64,000 bases of DNA from Flavihumibacter profundi (GTDB lineage: Bacteria; Bacteroidota; Bacteroidia; Chitinophagales; Chitinophagaceae), in contig NZ_JAIQXE010000003.1 in the NCBI RefSeq assembly GCF_020076305.1, positions 62,001 to 126,000 of the forward strand, written 5' to 3'. The position numbers and the translations under genes were made by a program. The notes under the pieces were generated by a model. The model had not been told where the DNA came from, did no database searches, and saw only the letters and a list, made by a program, of their open reading frames with translations. This document shows positions 1-9,047 of this stretch, piece by piece. Position 1 is the first letter of the stretch. Each line of letters starts with the position of its first letter.

Positions 1-99
1 GGCGTGAACAGTTGCAGTCACGAATAAAAAAAACAGTGTACAGTTTACCGGAATGGTTCTTCTCCACATAAACCGATACCGTTTTTTTATGGTGTTCAT
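1..99 (-). CDS. Secreted or membrane protein, N-terminal fragment (runs off window)
   Basis: A minus-strand ATG at 99 overlaps the TGA stop of the upstream membrane-protein gene in an ATGA junction. The frame stays open for 33 codons to the window edge. The peptide has a basic N-terminus (KKRYRFMWRR) followed by a hydrophobic run (CTLFFLFVTATVHA) ending in a plausible signal-peptidase site, so it looks like a signal peptide or membrane anchor. The ATGA overlap suggests translational coupling and makes it a further member of the cyclase/STAND operon. An internal ATG ten codons in could also be the start. Function cannot be told from this fragment. Confidence 0.6.
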   Translation of the reverse strand, partial: MNTIKKRYRFMWRRTIPVNCTLFFLFVTATVHA

Positions 100-899
100 T
101 TATGCGCGATCTTATTCCTTTTTAAGAAATCGTCATATTTTTCCTTAAAGACCTGGTAGCGGTATTTTCCATCAACCGGTTTTTCCTTTCCGGAAGCAGC
201 CTTATCAACGAGTTCAAAATAAGCCTGTGGAAATTCATCAGAATAAATGGCTGGAATCATACCGGCCTTGTTAAACCCGACATAGAGTGAAAAGAGAAAG
301 AACAGGGAAATGATCAGGAATGAATAGTCTTTATATTGAAGAACATATTTCAATGCAGAAACAGGTTCGCCATCTTCCCCCCGCCCTTTTTTCACCAGGC
401 TTGCAGTGAGGAAACAAAGCAATAAAATAAATGCCAGCGCACCAACAATTTGCGCAGAACCCGGTACAAATGGCATAACCACCAGCGAAAGCAAAAACAA
501 AATAATACTCGCGTGGAAAATAAGTACAGACAAGGCAAGGAAATTATTAATGGGTTGCAGTTTCCTGTAGCGGTATATCATTTTACGCATATAGATTCCG
601 GCAAGGCAAATTCCTGCTACCACAAACAAGCCTTCAACAAATTGAAAATGGATATAAAAAACACGCAGCATAAGAATGAAGGCAAGCAGGGTAAGACTGG
701 ACATTTCAATCAACGCATAAATATTTTTCCGGTCTTTCTTCCATAAAAGGGAAATTAACCTCACCCCGAAAATCAACCCAAATGCAGCAGCTACGCCACC
801 CAGGATTTTTAGTCCGTAACTATTCTGGGCCATGGCGGCAAACGCGCCCATGATCAGCAGCACAAACAACAGGTAATATAAGGATTGGTCTCTTTTCAT
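96..899 (-). CDS. Multi-pass inner-membrane protein of unknown function
   Basis: This 267-residue protein has about seven hydrophobic segments: near residues 8-25, 32-52, 65-85, 90-105, 118-145, 148-168 and 192-212. They are followed by a charged soluble tail (from about 213) ending in a Lys-rich stretch. I do not recognise a named family. Its ATG shares one base with the TAA stop of the STAND gene before it (TAATG), and its own stop overlaps the next ATG, so it is embedded in the operon. Co-expression with two single-pass STAND proteins suggests a membrane partner or effector, but that is inference from position only. Confidence 0.75.
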   Translation of the reverse strand: MKRDQSLYYLLFVLLIMGAFAAMAQNSYGLKILGGVAAAFGLIFGVRLISLLWKKDRKNIYALIEMSSLTLLAFILMLRVFYIHFQFVEGLFVVAGICLAGIYMRKMIYRYRKLQPINNFLALSVLIFHASIILFLLSLVVMPFVPGSAQIVGALAFILLLCFLTASLVKKGRGEDGEPVSALKYVLQYKDYSFLIISLFFLFSLYVGFNKAGMIPAIYSDEFPQAYFELVDKAASGKEKPVDGKYRYQVFKEKYDDFLKRNKIAHK

Positions 900-3800
900 T
901 AGTTAGGGAGGTAGTTTAGGTAGTTTATATCCCACAACAGGTTTTTGTCAAAGGAGGTCCATTTTTGATCGCCTGTCTGGCGTTCCCTGACCCGGCAGGC
1001 TTCCAGTAAGATCAGGGTTCGGCAAACCAGGTCCTGTGATTCTGTAAGCGTGGAAGGCAGGGAAGTTAAAGCGCGGTAATAATTCCCTTCATAGGAAACA
1101 CCAAGCACCTGGTAGTAAATGCCAAAAAATTTTCCACCTTCCGGAATATCCCTTAATATTTCACTTGCGTGTGTATTGACAGATTTACTGCCTATTTCCG
1201 AAAGCACCAGGATCTGGTCTACGCGTGGATCCAACCGGGCATCAAGCTTTGCATAATCAAGCTTAGCAATATTGGCGTAGGCGGAATCCAGGTAAACAAA
1301 TGCTTTTGGATTGGCGTTCTGCCTGTATAATTTTTCTGCTATATGCAGGTACCCAAGAACTTTTTCATGGTTTTCTTCGAACAATTCGGCAATGCTGACA
1401 GATTTTTCCATTTTCCCTAATTCAGCCAGGTGCTCAGCCAGCTGCCGCATTAAATTCAGGAAGAATACTTTCTCGAGGTATTCATATTTGTCCTTGGACC
1501 GATGGATGTTTTGCAGGTCCAAAAGGCCTGTATATTTCATTCCTTCAAGGCTATCACCCCGGTCAAATGCCCGGTTCGCTAATACCAGTAACAGCAGGTT
1601 CTTATCAAATGCTTTACCCTCAGGGTGCTGGTCCGTAAAGCTGATGATGTTTTGTAAAGTGGAATCAGGTAGTGAATAGTTTTTTGAATATGCTTCAGGG
1701 GAAATATCAGCTTTGGTTTCAAAAGCCTTTGCTACCCAATAATGAATAGCCTGGAGGTCATTGCCCGTTTTATACAATTGGGAAAGCAGTCCATTCTTAC
1801 GCAGGTAATTGAAAAAATAATCGCTGTGGAAAGTCCAGCTGAACCAGCCATCCCGGTAATCCGGATAGATAAAAAGGTCATGCCTTGAAATAAGTTTTGT
1901 CCTGACACCATCACCATTATAGACCACAGTTGTTGAAATCATTGCATCAAGTGAGTCTTTACTGACTTGCCCGTACAGGTCAACTGCTGCTTTTAGGTAA
2001 CCATCTAACTTTACTTCATCAACAGGCATATTCCGGTCCCACCAGTATTTATGGTAGAACATGGCCTTTCGTTTATAATTCATGGCCAGTTCGAAATTAC
2101 GTTCAGAGGGGTTCGGGATCTGCTTAAGCGTGCTATCATAATCAGCCATCTCTTCATCAAAAACTGCACGGTCAGACAGGTAAAGGTTCGGGAAAACATA
2201 CCCCCTTGTGGAACGGTGGTAATTGCGGATAACGTTTAACAAATACATATGTGTAATATATCCGGAACGGATAACAACATTGCGCAGCTGCACCTGGGGA
2301 GAGTTATCGCGGGTATTTGAACTTATCCATTGCATTAATGAAATTGCCTCCTTTTGATGCCCGTATTGATAGAGGTACCCTATTATATTGAGGTGGCTAT
2401 TCAGGATCCGCGGCAACTCAAAATAATCCCTTTGGTTATTGTCAAGGAGTTGCCTGAAACACCAGGTTATATGATCCGTCTCACCTGCAGCAGCATACAA
2501 TGAAGCCAGTGTATGGTATCCGCCGTTAAAATCATTGGCCAGCCGCCCATTGGTTTCAAAACTTCCCTTGGGATAATACAAATTGAAAACAGCTTCTCCT
2601 TCTTTTGAGGAAAGTGGCGATACAAGCGCCAGTAAATTTTTGATTTGTTCCGGGCTGGCCTTACCCACAGTAAGCCAGTACTGTATGGCCATATTAAGTT
2701 CAATTGGAATAGTTGGCAGGTACAATTTTTTATTACCCAGGAAACGCATCACCAACTGGTAATTTTTTTCTGCAATTGCTGCAAGCACTTCCTCTTTTTT
2801 AGGGTCAGGTAGGTAATACTTGTCCATCGCCAGCAATGCCGTGAATTTATTCCCTTCCAGCAGCAAAAATTCAGGGTCTGCCGCTGGGTCCGGGTTCATT
2901 AAATTTTTTGTAATGAGGGAAAACAATTGGTTTTTCAAATCACCTTCCAGGTGTTTTTCCTGCAGCAGCAATTGCTTATATGACTCAACTGCAATTTTTA
3001 CCCTGCTTTTAAAATCACGTGCCTCCAGTGCCGGAACCAGGGAACCTTGCTGGTACCGCTCTTCTGCCAGCATATAAACTGCTTTGTCCTGGATATTGAC
3101 TTCCTGGCTGTTCAATAAGGCAGATGCTTCTTTCCTAACGCGTTTGATCACATTTTCATTTTTCTTTTGCTCTGCATCGTACCAATAAAACCCGGTAAGT
3201 ACAAGCATGATCATTATTGCCAGTATAGCCGTAATCCTCCTGGCGCCATATTTCATGAATGCACGGGTAACCATTTCTTTCCGTGCACTTTTTTTCAGGA
3301 ATTCTTTAATATCACCCAGGTCTGCTTCTGCTGTGTGAAGGGACTCCGCCGGATCACCTGTAATTCCACCATACCGGCGTAACCAGCCTGTATTTGGTTT
3401 ACAGTTATTATACCAGTTTTCAAAATAAGTCAGCGGGCCGATGGGTAATAAGTAACCACTGCTTTTACCACTATTTTTCCAACGGTCAACCTGCTTTTGG
3501 AAATCGAGGTAAGTAGAATAAAATTCATATTCCCTGTTAGCCCAACTGTTTAATTTATTCCAGTTCCGGATCAGGCTTTCATGGGTAATATCCAGTACTG
3601 TTTCGGGCGACAGGTCATGGGTTTTCGGGTCATCCGTTTTAAAAGGCCTGATAAATGAATTGCCTTCTTCCCGGTATATATTGATCACCCCGCCCACAAC
3701 TTCCGGAGACAGGTGTGGTGTGTTGATGATACTGGTTATTTCAGCCAGGGTCATCCTGTTCCTTACAGCGCGGCTGTTATCATATTTTGTGAGGCAACTG

Positions 3801-4921
3801 AAAGTGAGCGCTATGATCCGTTTGGCATCCCGTTGTGAAACGGGACTGTCCGGATGCTGCTGGTTGTAATAATTCCATGCATTTTCATATAATAAGCTGG
3901 CATGTATTTCAATGACTTTATGCAATCCTGTTTCCGCATAAAATTTCTGCTGCTGTTCAGGAATAGTCGCCAGCCAGTTGGTGAATTTCACCCTGTCTTC
4001 ATCAGGCAAATCATCAGCGGGCATACCACCAACCATGGCATAATGCAGCAGGTCCATTTCCTCCCTGCCATTATCCGCTGCCTGCCAGATGCGGCTGAGG
4101 GCATGTTGCAAAATGGGCAACTGGTCAACGCCATCGGCAATATCATAAACCAGTCTTTCGATCAGGCGTTGTGAAATACGGTTGCCACTTAAAATTGCGG
4201 GTTCTTCAATGACCTGTTTTAAATCTTTCCTTTTTAACCTGGGAACAAAGAACTGGGAGAACCCTATATATTCCGGTAAACCCCGGAAAGAAGAACACTG
4301 GCCAATATAATCCGAACGCATGGTGCATACCACATATACCGGCAGGTTCCGGCTGATGGCAATGCGTGCAGTTTCCAATAAGAGGTTTACAACGATCTGT
4401 GCATCCTTTGAATGGACATCATTGAAAAAATTCTCGGGGTTGGTAAAAAATTCCTCGAACTGGTCAACCAGGATCATCAGGTTCGCCGACTTACGCTTTT
4501 TTTCCAGGCTCACCTCTTCTTCCCCTGCATAAAAAGATGAATTCAGGTAAAGGTCGATCAGGGAGCTGTATCCACGCCTCAATTCAGTTTCAACCGTATC
4601 AACACTTAGTTGCAATTGTTCAGCAACTGCTGCAGCCATATTCCTGACCGGATTCCTTTCAGGCCGGAAACCAGCAACAAGCCAATTGGAATACCTGGCT
4701 TTAAAAAATCCTGCGCGTGCATTGGGAATAAGGCCTGCATAGATCAGCGACGATTTGCCTTCACCGGAAGCACCGGTAACCATCAGGAATTTGTTCTGTT
4801 CGAGTAGTGCCGTGATCTGATCCACCTGCAGGTCCCTGCCCTTGAAATAAAGGCTTTCTTCCTCCGTAAATGAACGGAGGCCGGTATATGGACAAATATG
4901 GTTCAGGTCAGTTGTTTTCAT
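899..4921 (-). CDS. Membrane-anchored nSTAND1-type NTPase (copy 2 of a tandem pair)
   Basis: This is a 1340-residue STAND-type NTPase. The N-terminal half holds a Walker A motif GASGEGKSS (about residues 50-58), a Walker B stretch ILVDQFEEFF (about 150-159), an MRSDYIGQ motif (about 201-208) and the DITHESLIRNW signature (about 444-454) usual in nSTAND1 proteins. One transmembrane helix lies at about 561-581. The remaining 750 residues are mostly helical and would sit outside the cytoplasm; they are not WD40 blades, the common partner of this NTPase class. STAND proteins are generally ligand-triggered switches that oligomerise. It overlaps the preceding paralogue by 14 bp, and the first 590 residues of the two are closely similar. 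The C-terminal part is probably the sensor, which is inference. Confidence 0.85.
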   Translation of the reverse strand: MKTTDLNHICPYTGLRSFTEEESLYFKGRDLQVDQITALLEQNKFLMVTGASGEGKSSLIYAGLIPNARAGFFKARYSNWLVAGFRPERNPVRNMAAAVAEQLQLSVDTVETELRRGYSSLIDLYLNSSFYAGEEEVSLEKKRKSANLMILVDQFEEFFTNPENFFNDVHSKDAQIVVNLLLETARIAISRNLPVYVVCTMRSDYIGQCSSFRGLPEYIGFSQFFVPRLKRKDLKQVIEEPAILSGNRISQRLIERLVYDIADGVDQLPILQHALSRIWQAADNGREEMDLLHYAMVGGMPADDLPDEDRVKFTNWLATIPEQQQKFYAETGLHKVIEIHASLLYENAWNYYNQQHPDSPVSQRDAKRIIALTFSCLTKYDNSRAVRNRMTLAEITSIINTPHLSPEVVGGVINIYREEGNSFIRPFKTDDPKTHDLSPETVLDITHESLIRNWNKLNSWANREYEFYSTYLDFQKQVDRWKNSGKSSGYLLPIGPLTYFENWYNNCKPNTGWLRRYGGITGDPAESLHTAEADLGDIKEFLKKSARKEMVTRAFMKYGARRITAILAIMIMLVLTGFYWYDAEQKKNENVIKRVRKEASALLNSQEVNIQDKAVYMLAEERYQQGSLVPALEARDFKSRVKIAVESYKQLLLQEKHLEGDLKNQLFSLITKNLMNPDPAADPEFLLLEGNKFTALLAMDKYYLPDPKKEEVLAAIAEKNYQLVMRFLGNKKLYLPTIPIELNMAIQYWLTVGKASPEQIKNLLALVSPLSSKEGEAVFNLYYPKGSFETNGRLANDFNGGYHTLASLYAAAGETDHITWCFRQLLDNNQRDYFELPRILNSHLNIIGYLYQYGHQKEAISLMQWISSNTRDNSPQVQLRNVVIRSGYITHMYLLNVIRNYHRSTRGYVFPNLYLSDRAVFDEEMADYDSTLKQIPNPSERNFELAMNYKRKAMFYHKYWWDRNMPVDEVKLDGYLKAAVDLYGQVSKDSLDAMISTTVVYNGDGVRTKLISRHDLFIYPDYRDGWFSWTFHSDYFFNYLRKNGLLSQLYKTGNDLQAIHYWVAKAFETKADISPEAYSKNYSLPDSTLQNIISFTDQHPEGKAFDKNLLLLVLANRAFDRGDSLEGMKYTGLLDLQNIHRSKDKYEYLEKVFFLNLMRQLAEHLAELGKMEKSVSIAELFEENHEKVLGYLHIAEKLYRQNANPKAFVYLDSAYANIAKLDYAKLDARLDPRVDQILVLSEIGSKSVNTHASEILRDIPEGGKFFGIYYQVLGVSYEGNYYRALTSLPSTLTESQDLVCRTLILLEACRVRERQTGDQKWTSFDKNLLWDINYLNYLPN

Positions 4922-7900
4922 CTACGTATTGTATATATCGTGTGATAAATGGCCGGTAATACTCATTAAAGCCAGCCCATTCACTACCAGACACTTTATC
5001 TTTTTCCCAATAACCATAAAGGATAGTGGCTAAAAAATCGGCCTGGTCATTATCAGAAATAGCATTGGGTATATGGTCTGTTGCCCCGAATAAATCACCA
5101 TTAAAAGCATAAGACCTGCAGGTATTCTTAAATGCAGAAAATTTTTGTGGCAGGTTCTTTATCAGGCGGTTTATTTCAGTTGCATTTTTACCAGGCGACT
5201 GCATGGCTAATGCAAAGGCCAGTAATTGCCGGTTGGGCTGGTCCGTGGTTACATTCTCTGCACGTTTGGCCTCGCTTCCAGCGGAATCAATTAGTTGCTG
5301 TATGATCTTAGCATCCTGTTTTTCGCGTATCATTTCCGTTGCAGCAAATGCATACAGCGAAGACCTGTTCATCGGCAACTTGAATGTGGCGACAATTTTA
5401 TGGGCCTCATCAAAATGACCGGCTTTTACCAGCCCTTTTACGGCAACAGCTATAAGCCGGAAAGACTGGTTACTTGGCTGGCCACCAAACTCGATTGTCT
5501 TTAATTGGTTAAAGAGGGTGTTATTTTGCAGCTTTCGGTAATAGCGAAGCATCTCTTCCGTATTTCCTGCCTGTTGTGCCTCCTGGCCCAGGTAGAGGTA
5601 AAGCAGGTTTAATTCAAGGCTCCTGTCCACTTTTCGCCTTTCCAGTTCCTGGTCTAATTTGCTGAATATGCCAGGCTTTGGTTTCGGGGTAAAGAACCCG
5701 CGGGGAAAAAACATTTTTACATTATAATCATGTAACCAGTAAGAAATATTATTCAATTCATCCTGGCCGGGATACAGCTGGTCAAACAGGTGCTGATCAA
5801 TTATATACTGCAGGAAAATATCTGTAAAATAAAAAAAGAAGAAAGCCCGGGGTTCCAAAGGATGATATATTGTCCTGATGTCGGGATAAATAAAAAGTGT
5901 TTTACGGGGAACATTTAATTCATCACCGCCGCTGGCACCAACAATTGAAGTTGCCTGGTTAAGGTAAGCCGGACTAACTTTATTATAATAACTAAAGGCC
6001 TTATCAAAATAAGCCTGTGTAGTTAATTCTCCATTGGGAGGTAAATCCTTATAGGCAGATTTTGATATGCCTTCATCCTTAAAGGAAAGGGCTGTAAAGA
6101 AATTCTTCTTATCATTATCACCCGCAGATAATTGAATCACCTCCCGGAATTTGTTATAGAAAAAACTTAACTGGTCGCGGCTACTGAATTGCAAATTCAG
6201 ATTGAAGGAATTATCCATCCAGAAATACAATTCCAGGTTGGACATGGTAAGACGATCTGGTAATGTCCGGCCCAGCAGGCGCGTATAAAACTCCTGTTCA
6301 TCAATTTTTTTCCTCGTGCAATACCCTTTTACAAAATTGTCCAGCACTTCCGTTTTCCCGTTGCTGTAAAATACTGCGGCGATATTAGCGGCATTATCGG
6401 CCAGTGTTGCATAGTCTCCCTGGTGATAATTCTGGTTGTACTGAAGCAGGGTATCAATGCATTGTAAAGCCTTTTCACTATTGCCCGAAGCCGCATAGAG
6501 ATAAGCCAGGTCCTGGTACAAACCATTGGACATAAAACCGTAATTCAATTCACTCCGCAATAAAAACTTATCTCTTTGGAAATTTGTTTCTACCCATTTA
6601 GATGGTGAACTGTTTTCAAATGGCGATAAAATTCCGAGCAGGTTATGTATTTCCTCACCGGAAAAAGCCTTGTAATTAATGGCATTTTCAAGGGCAAGGA
6701 AAAATTGCTGGATATCAGAAAACCCGGCAGGTTGCCGGAGTGCTATATGAAAGGACCATTGGGCAGAGCGCCTTGCATTCCGTTTCCGCCATTCCATGAC
6801 CTGCGGATCAGCCAGGTTAAAATAACCCAGTTCCAGGATAACCCTGAAATCATTGATTTCCTTAAGCACGGAAGAAAGGAGTATGGGATTATTTTCCGGA
6901 ATCGTAATCGCCTCCAAAAGGCTGTCTGTAAGTGACAGGCTTTGCATAATAAGATCCCGGGGATTATCCCTGCCCTGCAATAATAATAAGGTTGCGATGC
7001 CATTGGCTACATTAATCCGGTCGATTGGTTCTTTACTGGCCATAACAGCTTCCTTCAGGGTAGTAAGGCCCATCTTTAATTCTTCACAAGCCAGGGTAAC
7101 TTTATACTCCAGTTTTACTTTGGGGTTGGCTGTCAGTGCAAGGCCCTGCTGATGGATATTCTTCAACACAGATTCATTCTGCCGTTTGAAATACACATTG
7201 ATCGCAAAGGCACTTAAAGCAATTACTGCAATTAATCCCACGAAAGCAGCGATCCGTTTTGGCCCGTAGCGCATGATGGTACGGGTTACCACATGCCTGC
7301 TGGCGCTACGGCTGATAAATTCCCGGCCATTATTGAGTATTTCATTGGCTTTATTGAGCTTTACTTCTTCCCTGCCTTCTTCCGGCAGGTAACGGGCAAT
7401 CCACCAGGCATTGGGTTTTACTTTATTATACCAGGTTTCAAAATAAGTAAGCGGCCCGATAGGCAGCAGGAAGCTGTTCGATTTGCCACTATTTACCCAG
7501 CGGCCCAACTGCTGTTCGAAATCCAGCGAAATAGAATAGTTATTAAATTCTTCTTTTGCCCATTGTCCAAGGTATAACCAGTTCCTGATCAGGCTTTCAT
7601 GGGTGATGTCAAGGACCTGGCCGGGTTGCAGTGATTGGCTTTCCGGTATCTCTGTATTAATAAAAGGCCGTATAAAAGTATTGCCGGGTTCCCTGAAAAT
7701 GTTCAATACAGTTCCGACCATACTGGCATCTATACCTGGTTGCCCTAAAATATTGGTGATTTCCTGCAGGGTCATCCGGTTGCGCACTGCCCGTCCCTGG
7801 TCAATTTTAGTCAGGCAGGTAAAGGCTGTACGGATGATTAACCGGCTTTCATCCCTGGAAACAGGCTTACCCGTTTTTTGGGTATAATATCCTGCTGCCT

Positions 7901-8963
7901 GTTCATATAATTTATTGACATGGGTATCGAGTACATTTTGCAAACTGGGCGCATGGTAACAGGCTTTGATCTCCGGCGTCAGCGAAGCAAACCATTCGTT
8001 AAAACGAGGCACTTGTTCCTCTGGCAACTCCTGCACATTCATACCGCCTACCATAGCATAGTGCAGAAGGTCCATTTCTTCATTGCCCATATCAGCAGCC
8101 AGCCAAATCTGGTTAAGTGCATGCTGGAGAATGGGCAGCTGGTCGCCCCCTTCTGTAAGGTCGTGTATCAATCGCTCTGTTAACCTGCGTGTAATCCGGT
8201 TCCCACTGAGTACTGCCGGTTCTTCAATAACCTGTTGCAATTGCGAGCGGTTCAGGCGGGGTACAAAAAACTGGGAAAAACCAATATATTCAGGCAGGCC
8301 ACGGAATGCAGCACACTGACCAATATAATCGGACCGCATCGTAAAGATCACATAGACAGGCAGGTCTTCTTCCAGCGCAATGCGGGTCGTTTCCAATAAC
8401 AGGTTGAGTACCAGGTTCGCTTCTTTAGAAGGGGCTCCCTGCTGGTAATTTTCGGGGTTGGTGAAAAATTCCTCAAACTGGTCTACAAGGATAACCAGGT
8501 TGGCAGCTCCCCGGCGCATTACAGCTTTACCGGAATCATCCGCCTGCAGCCATTCTGCAGATGCTGTGTCTATATACCTTTTTGAACTTTTATATAAATC
8601 AACCAGGGCAGAAAAGCCATGATTCAATTCAGACTCAACTGTAGTCTGGTTGGGTATGTCCAGTTGCCTGGCAATAGCAGTTGCCAGGTTCCTGAAAGGT
8701 GTCCTTTCCGGCCGGAAATCGGCTACACACCACTGTGAGTATTTTGATTTCAGGAAACCTGACTTTGCATTGGGAATGATACCGGCATATACCAGGGAAG
8801 ATTTACCATCTCCCGATGCCCCGGTTAACATCAAAAATTTGTTCCGCTGTAGTTGTGCGGTAGCCAGGTCTATATCATCTTCCCGCCCCTTAAAATAAAG
8901 GGATTCCTCTTCCGTAAAGGATCTCAAACCAGTATAAGGACAAATCTGATAAGCTTCAAGCAT
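4908..8963 (-). CDS. Membrane-anchored nSTAND1-type NTPase (copy 1 of a tandem pair)
   Basis: This is a 1351-residue paralogue of the next gene in the operon. Walker A is GASGDGKSS (about 48-56), Walker B is ILVDQFEEFF (about 158-167), and LDITHESLIRNW lies at about 451-462. A transmembrane helix is at about 571-592, followed by a roughly 750-residue helical region with no repeat family that I recognise. Both copies open with the same CPYTGLRSFTEEESLYFKGR block, so the NTPase engine is conserved while the C-terminal regions have diverged strongly. It lies 84 bp downstream of the cyclase-TIR gene on the same strand. The likely role is an NTP-dependent switch coupling an envelope-side signal to a cytoplasmic response; the ligand is unknown. 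Confidence 0.85.
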   Translation of the reverse strand: MLEAYQICPYTGLRSFTEEESLYFKGREDDIDLATAQLQRNKFLMLTGASGDGKSSLVYAGIIPNAKSGFLKSKYSQWCVADFRPERTPFRNLATAIARQLDIPNQTTVESELNHGFSALVDLYKSSKRYIDTASAEWLQADDSGKAVMRRGAANLVILVDQFEEFFTNPENYQQGAPSKEANLVLNLLLETTRIALEEDLPVYVIFTMRSDYIGQCAAFRGLPEYIGFSQFFVPRLNRSQLQQVIEEPAVLSGNRITRRLTERLIHDLTEGGDQLPILQHALNQIWLAADMGNEEMDLLHYAMVGGMNVQELPEEQVPRFNEWFASLTPEIKACYHAPSLQNVLDTHVNKLYEQAAGYYTQKTGKPVSRDESRLIIRTAFTCLTKIDQGRAVRNRMTLQEITNILGQPGIDASMVGTVLNIFREPGNTFIRPFINTEIPESQSLQPGQVLDITHESLIRNWLYLGQWAKEEFNNYSISLDFEQQLGRWVNSGKSNSFLLPIGPLTYFETWYNKVKPNAWWIARYLPEEGREEVKLNKANEILNNGREFISRSASRHVVTRTIMRYGPKRIAAFVGLIAVIALSAFAINVYFKRQNESVLKNIHQQGLALTANPKVKLEYKVTLACEELKMGLTTLKEAVMASKEPIDRINVANGIATLLLLQGRDNPRDLIMQSLSLTDSLLEAITIPENNPILLSSVLKEINDFRVILELGYFNLADPQVMEWRKRNARRSAQWSFHIALRQPAGFSDIQQFFLALENAINYKAFSGEEIHNLLGILSPFENSSPSKWVETNFQRDKFLLRSELNYGFMSNGLYQDLAYLYAASGNSEKALQCIDTLLQYNQNYHQGDYATLADNAANIAAVFYSNGKTEVLDNFVKGYCTRKKIDEQEFYTRLLGRTLPDRLTMSNLELYFWMDNSFNLNLQFSSRDQLSFFYNKFREVIQLSAGDNDKKNFFTALSFKDEGISKSAYKDLPPNGELTTQAYFDKAFSYYNKVSPAYLNQATSIVGASGGDELNVPRKTLFIYPDIRTIYHPLEPRAFFFFYFTDIFLQYIIDQHLFDQLYPGQDELNNISYWLHDYNVKMFFPRGFFTPKPKPGIFSKLDQELERRKVDRSLELNLLYLYLGQEAQQAGNTEEMLRYYRKLQNNTLFNQLKTIEFGGQPSNQSFRLIAVAVKGLVKAGHFDEAHKIVATFKLPMNRSSLYAFAATEMIREKQDAKIIQQLIDSAGSEAKRAENVTTDQPNRQLLAFALAMQSPGKNATEINRLIKNLPQKFSAFKNTCRSYAFNGDLFGATDHIPNAISDNDQADFLATILYGYWEKDKVSGSEWAGFNEYYRPFITRYIQYVDENN

Positions 8964-9047
8964 GTTGCGGGATGTATCTATGTCAAGGTATTATTGACAG
9001 AGATATGGGTTTAGGGTTTATATATATTTAGCCGGGGCTCTGAAAAT

